In this document: piece after piece, positions 22,906 through 33,000 of the stretch | How the letters are laid out: every line of letters starts with the position of its first letter | How positions within the stretch are numbered: the first letter of the stretch is position 1 | Origin: Climacium dendroides | Taxonomy: Eukaryota > Streptophyta > Bryopsida > Hypnales > Climaciaceae | NCBI GenBank assembly: GCA_950106755.1 | Contig: OX467086.1 | Span: 30,336,001 to 30,400,000 of the forward strand | Reading direction: 5' to 3' | DNA length: 64,000 bases | The notes under the pieces: model-generated | What the model was told of the DNA's origin: nothing | What the model saw: the letters and a program-made list of their open reading frames with translations, nothing else | Database searches by the model: none | Made by a program: the position numbers and the translations under genes

Positions 22906-24462
22906 TACGATACTGTCCAAGCAGCTCCTATTCAAGTTTAGTGTTGCTCCTATCTTTCGTTGCTTGCGTCCATGGAGGTTCAGCCCTGAACACAATATCC
23001 CTGTCTCATGAACTTTGCCAATTATGCCTGGAGCTAGCAACAGGCATTTGCCATCTTCAGGGACGGCCTCAAGACATGTAAATATATAGGCACACACAGA
23101 GATGTTATTGTGCACCATGCCGTAAGATACCAGAGGAGTTTGAGGTCGATTAAGCAACGAGTGCAAGAGGATGCAATCGGAGTTTACTGGCACATCAGGT
23201 AATAACTCTGCAGTGGCAATAGGGGCAAGTGCTCTGGCCATCTCCCCAAACCACTCTGATTTGGTGGTGATGAATTCATCGTCATCTGTTCCTGTGATGG
23301 AATACAAAGCTCTCACCAAATTTTTGTACCCAGAAAGGTCGTCACCCAGCATCCTCGTTATTTCCCACAGGTTCCTTACTGGGTCGCTTTTGTTGAAGCT
23401 GTTCGTATAAAACGACCCTATAATTTCATAGACGTACACGCCACAACCTGCAAATTTCACCCCCTCGCGCGACAGACTATAAACAACACGGTCAGACCTC
23501 GGATAATCAGAAATAAACGACGTGCCATACTCGTTATGGATTGGGAATACACCGATGCCCGTGTGCGTGAACAAACCTGCAGCTCTTTGTTCTTGAACCA
23601 ATCTTGAAAAGAGCCTCCTTTTGCAGACGTGAAGAGGAACGTCATACTCTATTTTAATATCTACTTCCAACAACCCCAAAATAGAGTAGACATAGTCCTC
23701 ATCTTTTGTGCATCTGCGTCCTTCCATTAATTGGTCCACTGCCTCAAACGGGGACTCGAACAATATATTATTGTTCTCTACATGAAATATACTCTGCAAC
23801 ACGCTGTAATCCTCGTCGAACTCAAGGCCGTTTGTAACATCAGGAGTTACATTACCCAACCAATCTACGCATTTCCTCACAATTGTGCCGCTAACGGATG
23901 TGCTACCGTTCCATATAATGATGTCTTTTGCTAACAGCACCTCCTGCAATGTCCACCCTCTTTTGAACCACTCTGCCTTGGACATCTTGCACAAAGTGTC
24001 GTATATTGTGACTCCTTCAGATTGCAAGCATTCTCCAGCTACCCTTTCAGGGCAGCTCAATAGCAGATGCATCCGTTCCTCGCTATCCATCCTGCACTCC
24101 AGGTCCTTCACCTCCAGAGCCCTTAAATTGTAGTCCCCCTTGCTAGTGTCAAGCACTACGAGCACCACTTCAGCATTCTTGTAATACCTTCTCATGTTGG
24201 GTATCTCTGTCACTTTATTACTCTCTGATATGCACAAGGTATCTATCCACACCCATTCCGTGTTCACATAATCTACCATGTCGTTGAAATTTGCAGTGCC
24301 CTCGCAACGACTGTCTTGTTCAATATGTAGGATATCCTTGCTTACCTTGTCCCACATGGACCATGTGTGTGATACGGCGGTGTATTTTGCACCCTTGCAA
24401 ATATCAACACCATTTACTAAGGTCTTTGTTGATTTCCTGTAAAGGACCGTGGGGTTATCCAT
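22789..24462 (-). CDS. HET-domain protein 2 (557 aa, intact)
   Basis: The N-terminus carries a classic short-type HET domain, residues about 27-190: YTAVSHTWSMWD (27-38), WVWIDTLCISES (70-81), MRRYYKNAEVVLVVLD (about 90-105) and WFKRGWTLQEVLLAKDIIIWN (about 165-185). The order, spacing and the R-GWTLQE motif are those of the fungal HET family (PF06985). The rest (190-557) has no domain I can name, though DEDYVYSILGLLEV matches the conserved '+AYSLLGIF' block after many HET domains. Unlike HET gene 1, the domain starts near residue 27 and no Cys-rich leader is present, so the two are not recent duplicates. The start ATG (24462) is the first in frame. The C-terminus ends in a short tandem repeat. 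Confidence 0.85.
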   Translation of the reverse strand: MDNPTVLYRKSTKTLVNGVDICKGAKYTAVSHTWSMWDKVSKDILHIEQDSRCEGTANFNDMVDYVNTEWVWIDTLCISESNKVTEIPNMRRYYKNAEVVLVVLDTSKGDYNLRALEVKDLECRMDSEERMHLLLSCPERVAGECLQSEGVTIYDTLCKMSKAEWFKRGWTLQEVLLAKDIIIWNGSTSVSGTIVRKCVDWLGNVTPDVTNGLEFDEDYSVLQSIFHVENNNILFESPFEAVDQLMEGRRCTKDEDYVYSILGLLEVDIKIEYDVPLHVCKRRLFSRLVQEQRAAGLFTHTGIGVFPIHNEYGTSFISDYPRSDRVVYSLSREGVKFAGCGVYVYEIIGSFYTNSFNKSDPVRNLWEITRMLGDDLSGYKNLVRALYSITGTDDDEFITTKSEWFGEMARALAPIATAELLPDVPVNSDCILLHSLLNRPQTPLVSYGMVHNNISVCAYIFTCLEAVPEDGKCLLLAPGIIGKVHETGILCSGLNLHGRKQRKIGATLNLNRSCLDSIVHVANLPEVIVANNKFRRHSVANLPEVIMGNNQFRRHSM

Positions 24463-27010
24463 GATTCTATGTAGCAGAAAATGTCTGGTGTTCTAGCATT
24501 GCTTTATACCTGTGGTGCACATCAACATATAACCAGTACAGGTAAATGTTGTTAAACATAGAACCATTGATGTAGGCCAAACTTAGCAACAGCAAGCATT
24601 TGGCCACTATCAAATCTGCAACAATTGTATAACAACTCTTCCTTGACACACAAATCTTACCACACCATCTAAGTGGCATGAGATAGGGTGCTTGCACGAC
24701 AACCACTGGCTTAAAGAAGACGTTGTCCCTTCAGAAAAGATAAGGAGCACGTAAAGTGGCCTCCTAAACCTTAAAACATACATGATCTGTGATAATGATC
24801 AGATCAAAGTATACCTGAGGTGGATAAGATTTCTCAGTCCAATTGTTATATTTGCAGAGGATATTTAGAGCTTCGCAGAAAATCATTAGGACAATCATAT
24901 CTACATAGATTCCAGCAATTATTGTTTGATTAAGAGAATAACAATTGTACATGAAAAGGACATGATCACAAATAGTTGCGGTAGAAGTAAACAAACCTCT
25001 TCTCATTGTTGATCAACTGCCAGACACGGCTTTTGTTGCTTCCCCTCTGAACCTGTAAAACCAGAGAAACATGATTAAAATTTGAGCTCCCTTTCTACTA
25101 CCGGTACTATTTCAACAGTACAAACAGGTTATCTTACAAGTTACACAAACATAGGTGTTGATGGCTCCACATTTCCAGCGATTGTTTCAGAAACGATAGG
25201 TCAAAGATCGAAGAAGGTAACATCCATGAACTTTGGAGTAGAAAGGTCAAATGTGTCGGTGGCTTCAATTGATGCAACAAGCTTTGGATGCACTCAGCTG
25301 AATTGAAATTCTTTGAAGAGAGGCTAAACTTGAATCTCTGCACGCACTGTGCATACTAACCATATGAAAGACACAGTTCCTTGCTGAAATGTTGCAATGT
25401 CTAACACTTTGAGGATGGCAAGTACTACCAACAAGTTTCTGCTTCCAAAAATCTGCCATACAAGGAATCCTCAGTTACAGTACACCTCAAATGGAGTAGT
25501 CCCCTACATACTGATGTAATAACTTGTCTTCATCACAGAGTGTAGGAATGCAATTAGTCCACACAATTTAAACTTGACCAGCAACAACAATGGCACTCCA
25601 GTTCAAAACTGAAGTAAGATGTAGCACCTAAGTTGAAAAGTTGAAACCCAATGGGTGTTATTTCAAAGCAAAACAGGAAGCATGTAGCCAGTGTTACCAA
25701 AAACAAAAATGCAAGAATACACAAAAGGAAAACGACGCGAGGAAATACAAGAATACGTAGGTCGTGTTAATATTCAATAGCGCTCATTTTTGTTTAGGCT
25801 TCGCTTCATGAGACAGCTCTTGCGAAACAAAATCTGAAACAAGAAAAGAAAACCTGGTCGGAGGTGGCGAGGGTGGAGGAGGCGCCAACAAAAGACACCG
25901 GGTGTGCACATTCTATAGCGCTCTTCTATATTACAATACCGTTCTCGCCCCTTATCAAATCCCATACCGCAGTCAGTACTTCATCGAGGAGCTTCTAGGT
26001 CTTCACAGATTCGTCAACATCAATCGCGATGCATACATCACATGCAACACCTAATTTTGCCGGCAAGCACCTAGAGGATGGCCAAACCCTAGCAGTGTAG
26101 AACATTTGCAAAGAATCAACTTTGCATCTTGGGTAGCGCTGGAGCTAACACCGCCCCTGCTTCTCCATACAACAAGATTCTACGAAAATCCAACAAAATC
26201 CCCAAGAGAAGCTCAGGACGGAAGAATCGAAAACAACCTCCAACTCAACACAAAACTTCACAACGAGCAAACTTACGAGCAGCTCTGCCAAATGTGACAC
26301 CACTATCACAAGAAATTCCAACGGACTAAATTGCCGATGCAGAGGAAGTGAGCCGGTAGCAAGTAACGGTGGATTGATGTTGGGCCAAGTTCTGGTCCTC
26401 TCGACCAGATTATTGAGAGATTAGACGCAATTCACAACGTGTCACGTGAACTTGATCTAGAGCCGTCGAGTACGAGGAAGGGTACTATACATCAGTCCAG
26501 TGAAGATCGGAGTGTGCGTTTTTGAGAGATAACGTAGAAGAACGCAGAAAACGCGCGTTCCTGGCAACCTTGCAAGTTGCAATGGACCAAACACCATTCG
26601 TAGGAATAGGGTTCCAATAATATGTCGTTCTCTCATCATTCGGTCTCGCACTACAGTGACTTAAGTACCACGCTTTGCACTTACCTTACAAGTCCAGAGC
26701 GATTTCATCCGCTGGGTGGCAGCTGATTTCTGAGCACATTCGTGTTGAGGTCGGATTTAGAGTACCATCTTGTTCTCAGAGCTGAATGTGAAGCTCCAAC
26801 TTCTTCTCGAACTTTCTCACTTTCGAGGAACGCGTTGTGAGGACGGCTTGGTGTTCGACAGAAAGCTAGGGTTTCAATGGATGTCTTGCTGCGGCCTTGT
26901 GCCCTCGGCTCTGTGCTTTGCGTACAGTTTGGAGAATCTTGATGAAAGAGTGAAGTCTTAACTCTGAAGTGGGCTGAAGCTGGCTGCGGCTCTGAGCCTT
27001 CGGCATTTCT
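24463..27010. other. Region upstream of HET gene 2, no gene assigned
   Basis: About 2.5 kb without a recognisable protein. Composition is less AT-rich from 25.8 to 27.0 kb. Several small frames (for example 26129-26329, Lys/Arg-rich) exist but show no family signal or convincing splice pattern. It probably holds the promoter and possible leader exons of HET gene 2; the transcription start was not located. Confidence 0.4.
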
Positions 27011-27026
27011 CTAGCAGGATTCAGTA

Positions 27027-27399
27027 GGGGTAGTCACACCTTCTTCACTTGGCACTTGAAGAATGGAGAATGAGAAGTTGGTGAGGGTTTGGAGGAGCCA
27101 ATGGGAAGTTGCGGAGGGTGAAGAAGGTGTGACACCCCTAAAAGATGTGTTTAGGGTGGAGAATGAATAAATGGGGAAAGTGCCACTTAAAAAAGGAAAA
27201 AGGAGAGCATAAAAGAATAAACTTAAGTACATATATCTTCTGCACTCCCAATCTTCACCTCCGGAGGTGAAGAGTGGGAGTGCGGAAGATATATGTACTT
27301 AACTATATTCTACTTCAAAAGGACAACATCAATCGAACCCCAACGCGCCATGTGCGTGTTCTCCATTCTTCAACTCGGGTGTGAAGGTGTGACTACCCC
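27027..27399. mobile_element. TA-flanked MITE (373 bp) with internal second end and central palindrome
   Basis: The terminal inverted repeats GGGGTAGTCACACCTTC (27027-27043) and GAAGGTGTGACTACCCC (27383-27399) are exact complements, and TA lies just outside each. A further pair of 'ttgaagaatggagaa' words extends the inverted homology. A third, slightly changed end (GAAGGTGTGACACCCC, 27123-27138, also followed by TA) could make 27027-27138 a smaller element or mark a nested insertion. The TA flanks fit Tc1/mariner-type MITEs; the family was not identified. Confidence 0.65.
27223..27302. repeat. 80-bp loop-free palindrome
   Basis: Two 40-bp arms meet without a spacer at CCTCC|GGAGG (27262/27263). 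38 of 40 positions pair; the outer 18 bases are exact (TTAAGTACATATATCTTC and its complement). It could extrude as a cruciform or form a hairpin RNA. It lies inside the MITE 27027-27399. Confidence 0.9.
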
Positions 27400-27557
27400 T
27401 AGTAGCTCAGGTTTCATCCATAGAATTTTGTTGTGAAAATTAGAAGGCAGGGAAAATTAGAAGGTTTCATCCATAGAATTTTGTTAGGATGGTTTCCAAC
27501 TCTAGTGTTGTAAGAGTAGTTTAAAGTTTACTAATATTTTGTGATTTTTTATATTTA

Positions 27558-28259
27558 CTAGCGGTTGGCGCTTGCTATGCTACGCATTCACCATTAGAAT
27601 TTCATTAGAATTTTTATGAATTAGATAGAATGCAGAGCAAGAATTTCAATAATTCTTCAAATAAAAATTACTAAAATCTTCATATAATTTTTTTAATAAA
27701 TAAGCATACACTGAAATAAACAATAGAAATTTAATGAATGATGAATGAAATATATACAATGATGAATATGATAAAAGATACATAGACATTAGAATGCATT
27801 AGAAATATAACTCAATGCAATCCAAATAGAAGAATTTAAAGGAAAAACTTGTAAATCTCAAAAGCTTCGTGAACAATTTAATTCAAAGCTCACAAAAGCA
27901 CAAAATCATAGAAATGCAAAAGAAGTATAAAGCCAAGAAAAGCAATGGAATTGCTACCTTTATAATATCACCATATCGATCTTCTTTAATATCACCTCAA
28001 TATTATTTCTATAATATCACCCTTTGTAAAAAGTGATATTACAAAGGTGATTGTGAATTACTACACTATTTCAATAATATCACATTGTGTGAAAATATTA
28101 TTTCTATATATGCATGATTAAAAATATTTTTATAAAATAATTAAAATAATTATTTTAAAGACTTATCAAAATCATTATCATGCATTCTATTCAAATATAT
28201 CAAATTTTTAGTAATATCTGATACAATGAATGTGTAGCATAGCAAGTGGGAGCCCCTAG
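27558..28259. mobile_element. TA-flanked MITE-like element (702 bp)
   Basis: The left end reads CTAGCGGTTGGCG followed by CTTGCTATGCTACGCATTCA; the right end, reverse-complemented, reads CTAGGGGCTCCCA followed by CTTGCTATGCTACACATTCA. TA precedes the left end (27556-27557) and follows the right end (28260-28261). The interior is AT-rich with repeated 'ataatatcacc' words and no reading frame. It is a non-autonomous element of the TA-target class; the superfamily is inferred from the flanks only. Confidence 0.7.
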
Positions 28260-28261
28260 TA

Positions 28262-29600
28262 TTAATGGTAGCATTTGTGATATTACAGAGGGACTTATGA
28301 TTTTAGTAGTATGATTATATCTTGTGGTTTTTATTTTACTTTTAGATTCATCCCTTATTTTTAGTCTTTTTAAAAAAAAATTATATTCCCTATTTTTTTG
28401 CTCTTTCTTTTTGGTTTAAAAATTACTACTAACTTCATTTCCTAATTGTAATGTTTTTGGTCTCTATTTTCTCCCCATCCTACTTTGGTTACCTTACCAA
28501 ATTTTGCTTAAAGTCTTTTTGGTTTAGATTTTCCATTTTTTCACTAAAATTTTATCCTAATTTCCACCAAATTACAATTTTTTAATTTAGATACTAATTT
28601 TTAAAGTTTTTTTATCACTGTTTAATAAAAAAACTTCAAAATTCCTAATTATGTCTTAATTAAGAGTACTAATACTTCTGAATTTACTATTCCACTCCTT
28701 TTGTTTAGATTTTTTTACTTAAATATTTGTGAGCCGATATGGTAGCTTACAAAGGCACATACTACAACAAAGTGTGATTTTGAAAGGTTGTATGCAGAGT
28801 TATTTCATCTTTTACCAAATTTTCTATAGAAGAATGAAACAAAATAAATACACTCAAGTTTGCACATTAGATCAAACTCTTACATAAGTAATAATGTACA
28901 CATCTACTCTATTCTATGAAGTTATCATTTATAGAATTTAGCCATTTCTATTTATTTACACTTGGCACTCAAAAATTAGCCTAACTATGTCCCTAAATGA
29001 AACAAAGGTCTTATTCGTGCAACCCACCCTTCTAGTTGAAAAAATCGACAATCATTGATCTTAATTTTAAAAAATCCCTCCTTCTCCAATGTCATTGATC
29101 TCCAATTAGAAGGATATACAATTGTCATTGATCACCATCATGAGAGACGATCTTGGGCGTCAAGAGGATTAGAGTTTGGTACTTAGGGATACAAAATACA
29201 AATTATAAATATGGAATATAGAATGTATATATATATACACACACACAATATGTAGAATACACACAACATATATAAACATATAGAATACATGTGTTTATTG
29301 CAACCCGACTAACACCTTACAACTCCAAATAGCCTTTAGAGGCCTTTTTCAATTTAATGGGCTCACTACGCTTCATTTTGAGTATCACTTGAATTTCAAC
29401 TCACTTTGAATATCACTTGAATCTCAACTCACTAATTAACACTGCACATGCCATGTATTTAGAGCATTAGTTCCCATTTTTCAACTCATGTTGTCAAGTC
29501 CCAATCCTTAGGACTGCTAACATATATTTTGCACATGACACTAAGCATGTCATTTAGTGATATGGGAAGAACTTCTATTAATGTCCAAGCATTCAATAAA
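28262..29600. other. AT-rich stretch, no gene seen
   Basis: Poly-T-rich blocks (28360-28730) and a short TA/CA microsatellite near 29226-29275. No coding signal. The right part probably grades into the diverged end of the repeat at 29640-30237. Confidence 0.5.
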
Positions 29601-29639
29601 CTAAACACACTAAACTTTCAAACAATGTAATTTTATAGC

Positions 29640-30237
29640 TAGAAATTCAAATCCCATATGCAAGTCCATTTTAGATATCTAAGTGACAAGTAGATGCCGA
29701 TGAATTGTTCACTTGTCTCATTTGGATAAGTTTTCATAAAATTATGGCCCTCCAAAGATTCGAATTCACTAAGAGCAGCATCATACTTTCACCATGGCCC
29801 TTCTCTTGACTATAACTTTGGGCTCGTAGCTTAGAACCTCATAATTCTTATTAATTTAGTTTTTTATATTATTAGCTTTTAAATGATATGCTATATGTCA
29901 TATTTTCATGAAAGATTCATTGAGAACTTCTCACTTTTAGCTCTTAAGTGTCCCAACGCTACTAGGACACCATCAACTTTGAACGATCATAATTTCTAGC
30001 CAACTAGTTCAAATCACGTATTTTTTAGATAGTTGGAATAGTCTTCTCAAAGGCTTTTTAAAAATGTAAGATAATTTACTATGCTTTTCTAATTCAAGGC
30101 ACTATGTTGCCTTATTTGCTCGAAAGTCACTCATTTCTCCCTTCTTAAATTTTTGCAAAACTTGGGACATCACCCCCAAGGTCCTCTTTGCTCATTAAGG
30201 CATTTGGGGCACCTCAAGGAGATAAGGATGTGACAAT
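29640..30237 (-). repeat. Interspersed repeat R, left copy (holds the empty MITE site)
   Basis: The minus strand from 30237 reads TGTCACATCCTTATCTCC, then matches the plus strand from 31247 through 'gggacacttaag', 'cccaaagttat' and 'gacaagtgaacaattcatcggcatctact'. At about 29715-29727 it shows the uninterrupted site 'atccaaatgagacaag' that is split by the 203-bp MITE in the right copy. It contains 'aaagttat' words shared with other repeats in the window. The full length of the repeat is unknown. Confidence 0.75.
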
Positions 30238-31246
30238 GTCCATACAAAATATGAATACAAATTGTACGAACATATACAAGTATATATGACAATCTATATT
30301 CAGTATCAATTGTACTCCTAATAGCTTCAAAAAAATATAAATATAGGGGGGGGGATATTTTACAAACACCCATCTCATTTTTTGAATCAATATCAAAATG
30401 ACATGTATACCTCCTCTCAATTATTCATGTATACTATTCAATTTGACTTATAAAGGTTTTAGGAGACATTCTTGAGGTTGTAATGACACTTTAGAAGTTT
30501 CAATGAGTTGTTTTAAAAATGGTTTAACCAAATTCTATACAATTTTTTTAACAAATTTAATTTTTTTTTAACATTAAAATTATAATAAAGGACTTTGCAA
30601 TACTATTCATTGAAAATGTAATTGAATATCCACCAAATAAATAATTTGAATGAAAAATCATTTTTTTATCTACTAGTCTCAAATCAAGTCATCTATTGAA
30701 TACTTAGTATCTACAACAGTAGTGCATGATTAATTACTACATATGTTGAATGCAACAATGTAATAGACTTTAATTATTTGAAAAATGAAGCCAATTCACA
30801 AATTAGACTAAGAACATCACTACTCATTCAAGGGAAACAATCTTAGCCTACTCAAAGCAAAGCTTGCCCTTAGAAATGTCCTTGATTGCAAATTGGACAA
30901 TTTTCAAAATTAACTTGTTCTTGTTCAAATAAGAAATCAATCCTTCATTTTGATGGCCTTGCTTATCTTTTTCCCAAGTTTGGATTTTCTTTGTGTACTA
31001 ATGTTTTTGATAAGTCAATGAAATGGACTTTGAAAGAGCAAATGAGAGAATAACAAGATGGACTACGAAAGAATAGAGTAAAATTTTTGATTAATAGAGT
31101 TGTATGGGCATCACAATCCTTTCCTCAGTTGATGATATAGCGTCTCATTCCATATGTCTCCCTTTTTGAAAAGTTTGACAACTATAGCAACTCCCATGAA
31201 TGAAAATACAAAATTATTGAAGATATAGAGAGACTGGGTAGGGAAC

Positions 31247-32250
31247 TTGTCACATCCTTATCTCTTTGGAATGCTCGAAGTGCCTTAGTGAGCAATGGGG
31301 ACCTTGGAGGTGACTTTCCAAGCCTTGCAAGAGTTTAAGAAGGAAAAAATGGGTGAATCTCAAGCAAATAGGACAAGTTAGCACTTTGAATTTGAAAGGC
31401 ATGTTGGAGTATCATACATGTTTAGAAAGCTCTTGAGGAAATGCATTCAACCATTCAAAGAACGTGTGATTTGGACTAGTAGACTAAAAGTTATGGCCGT
31501 TCAAAGTTGGTGTAGGGACACTTAAGGACTAGGAGTGAGAGGTTCCCAATGAATTCTTTATTGAAATGTAGCATGTAGTATATCATTGGAAAATTAAGAA
31601 CAAAAGAAAGTTGAAATGATCAACATTAAGAAGTGCTAAGCTATAAACCCAAAGTTATGGCCAAGAGAAGGGATGTGGTAAAGAAATGAAATTACTCTCG
31701 ATGAATCTAAATCTTTAGAAGGCCATAATTTCTTGAGAATTTGTCCAAACACTACAAGAGAAAGGGGTGTTTTAAGTAGTGTCCTAGACATCACGTCCTT
31801 TAAATAACGTCTTTTAAGTAAGTTTTTAAGTAAAATTTTACTAAAAAGACAATCTTTTTAGTAAAATTTTATTTAAAAACTTACTTAAAAGACGTTATTT
31901 AAAGGACGTGATGTCTAGGACACTACTTAAAACATCCCTTTCTCTTGTAGTGAAATGAGACAAGTGAGCAATCCATCGGCATCTACTAATTTTGTAAATA
32001 TTCAAAATGGGCTTGTATGTGGTATTTAAAACTTTAGTTGCAAAGTTATGCCGTTTGAAAATTTGGAAGTTCAAACAGGATTATAACTTGGTGATTTCAA
32101 TTGAAAATAAATGGTCTTTTAAAACCAAAGTAAATTTTGGGAGTCCCTTTGACCTACAAGGGGAGAGGTTACTGAATGCTACAAGAGTACTACAAGAAGA
32201 ATTGGTCTCCATTTTCACTTTCTTTTTGAACTTTGGTGAATCCCAGTGAT
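31247..32250 (+). repeat. Interspersed repeat R, right copy (interrupted by a MITE)
   Basis: It starts TGTCACATCCTTATCTCT and aligns with the inverted left copy over several hundred bases, apart from the MITE at 31750-31952. The copies lie in opposite orientation about 1 kb apart. A TG start and the recurrence suggest LTR or element ends, but no coding region or CA terminus was established. Confidence 0.7.
31750..31952. mobile_element. 203-bp hairpin MITE with CACTA ends (TSD AAA)
   Basis: The element runs from CACTACAAGAGAAAGGGG to its near-exact complement ending CTCTTGTAGTG. The arms are about 98 bp each with two mismatches, so the whole element folds into one hairpin. The flanks are AAA (31747-31749) and AAA (31953-31955). 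The paired repeat copy at about 29.72 kb has a single CCAAATGAG at this place, which confirms the boundaries and the 3-bp duplication. Arms this similar point to a recent origin or conversion. Confidence 0.92.
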
Positions 32251-32599
32251 TCAAGGTGGATGATGCAACTTTACTATTGGGTCTAGAGCACCATTGGACA
32301 CTTGTGTGGGTGTCCCATGGCACTAATTGAATGGAGTCCTACTCTTAGCTAGGCCATTCCCAATGTGTCTTAAGTTATAAGTCCCAATTAGTTATGAAGT
32401 CTCAAGGGGCACTCCTTATAAAAATAAGGATATAGGTATGAACACCAAGTAATAAACGGGGGGGTATTATTTAAATTTTTTTTTTGTGCACCCTATGATT
32501 ATATAATTTTAGAATTTCATTCATTAAAAAGGGGGCATTCATCATTTGTAATTTCAAATTGTTAGAAATATATCATATGCTATTTTACTTCAAAAAAGA

Positions 32600-32855
32600 T
32601 TCCTACTACAATTTGCTAATGATACTCACATTTTTTTTACATGGACATTTTTTCCCTTATATGCACAATTTATTCCCTTATATGGACATTTCTTTCCTTT
32701 CATGCACATTTTGTTCCTTGTATCCACTTTTTTTCTTTATTTGCACATTTTGTCTTTGCAGTAACATTGTGGTCCCTTACATTCCCTTTTTTTCCTTTGA
32801 TAGCCTAATACTTCTATTTATTACATTTTTTCCCTTCACACTCCCTTTTTAAAAC
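32600..32855 (+). repeat. T-rich degenerate ~20-bp repeats
   Basis: The words 'atggacattttttccctt' and 'atgcacattttgttcctt' recur about every 20 bp with drift. It has no coding meaning despite an open frame rich in Phe. Confidence 0.6.
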
Positions 32856-33000
32856 AACAACACTCTATAAACTATCATGACATATACATTTCACATTAGG
32901 AAAAAAATGAGGCCATAGGAGGGCTGCTAGTTTGGGGTTTGGAATGATTTAGAGTGTTAGCCCGTTGACTGCTCGTCCAATGTTCGAGTTGGCACTACTA

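Noticed and set aside
28760..28800. A 'tactacaacaaagtgtg' word resembling the CACTACAACAA end of the 17.1-kb element
   Set aside because: No partner end, no target duplication and no subterminal motif nearby.
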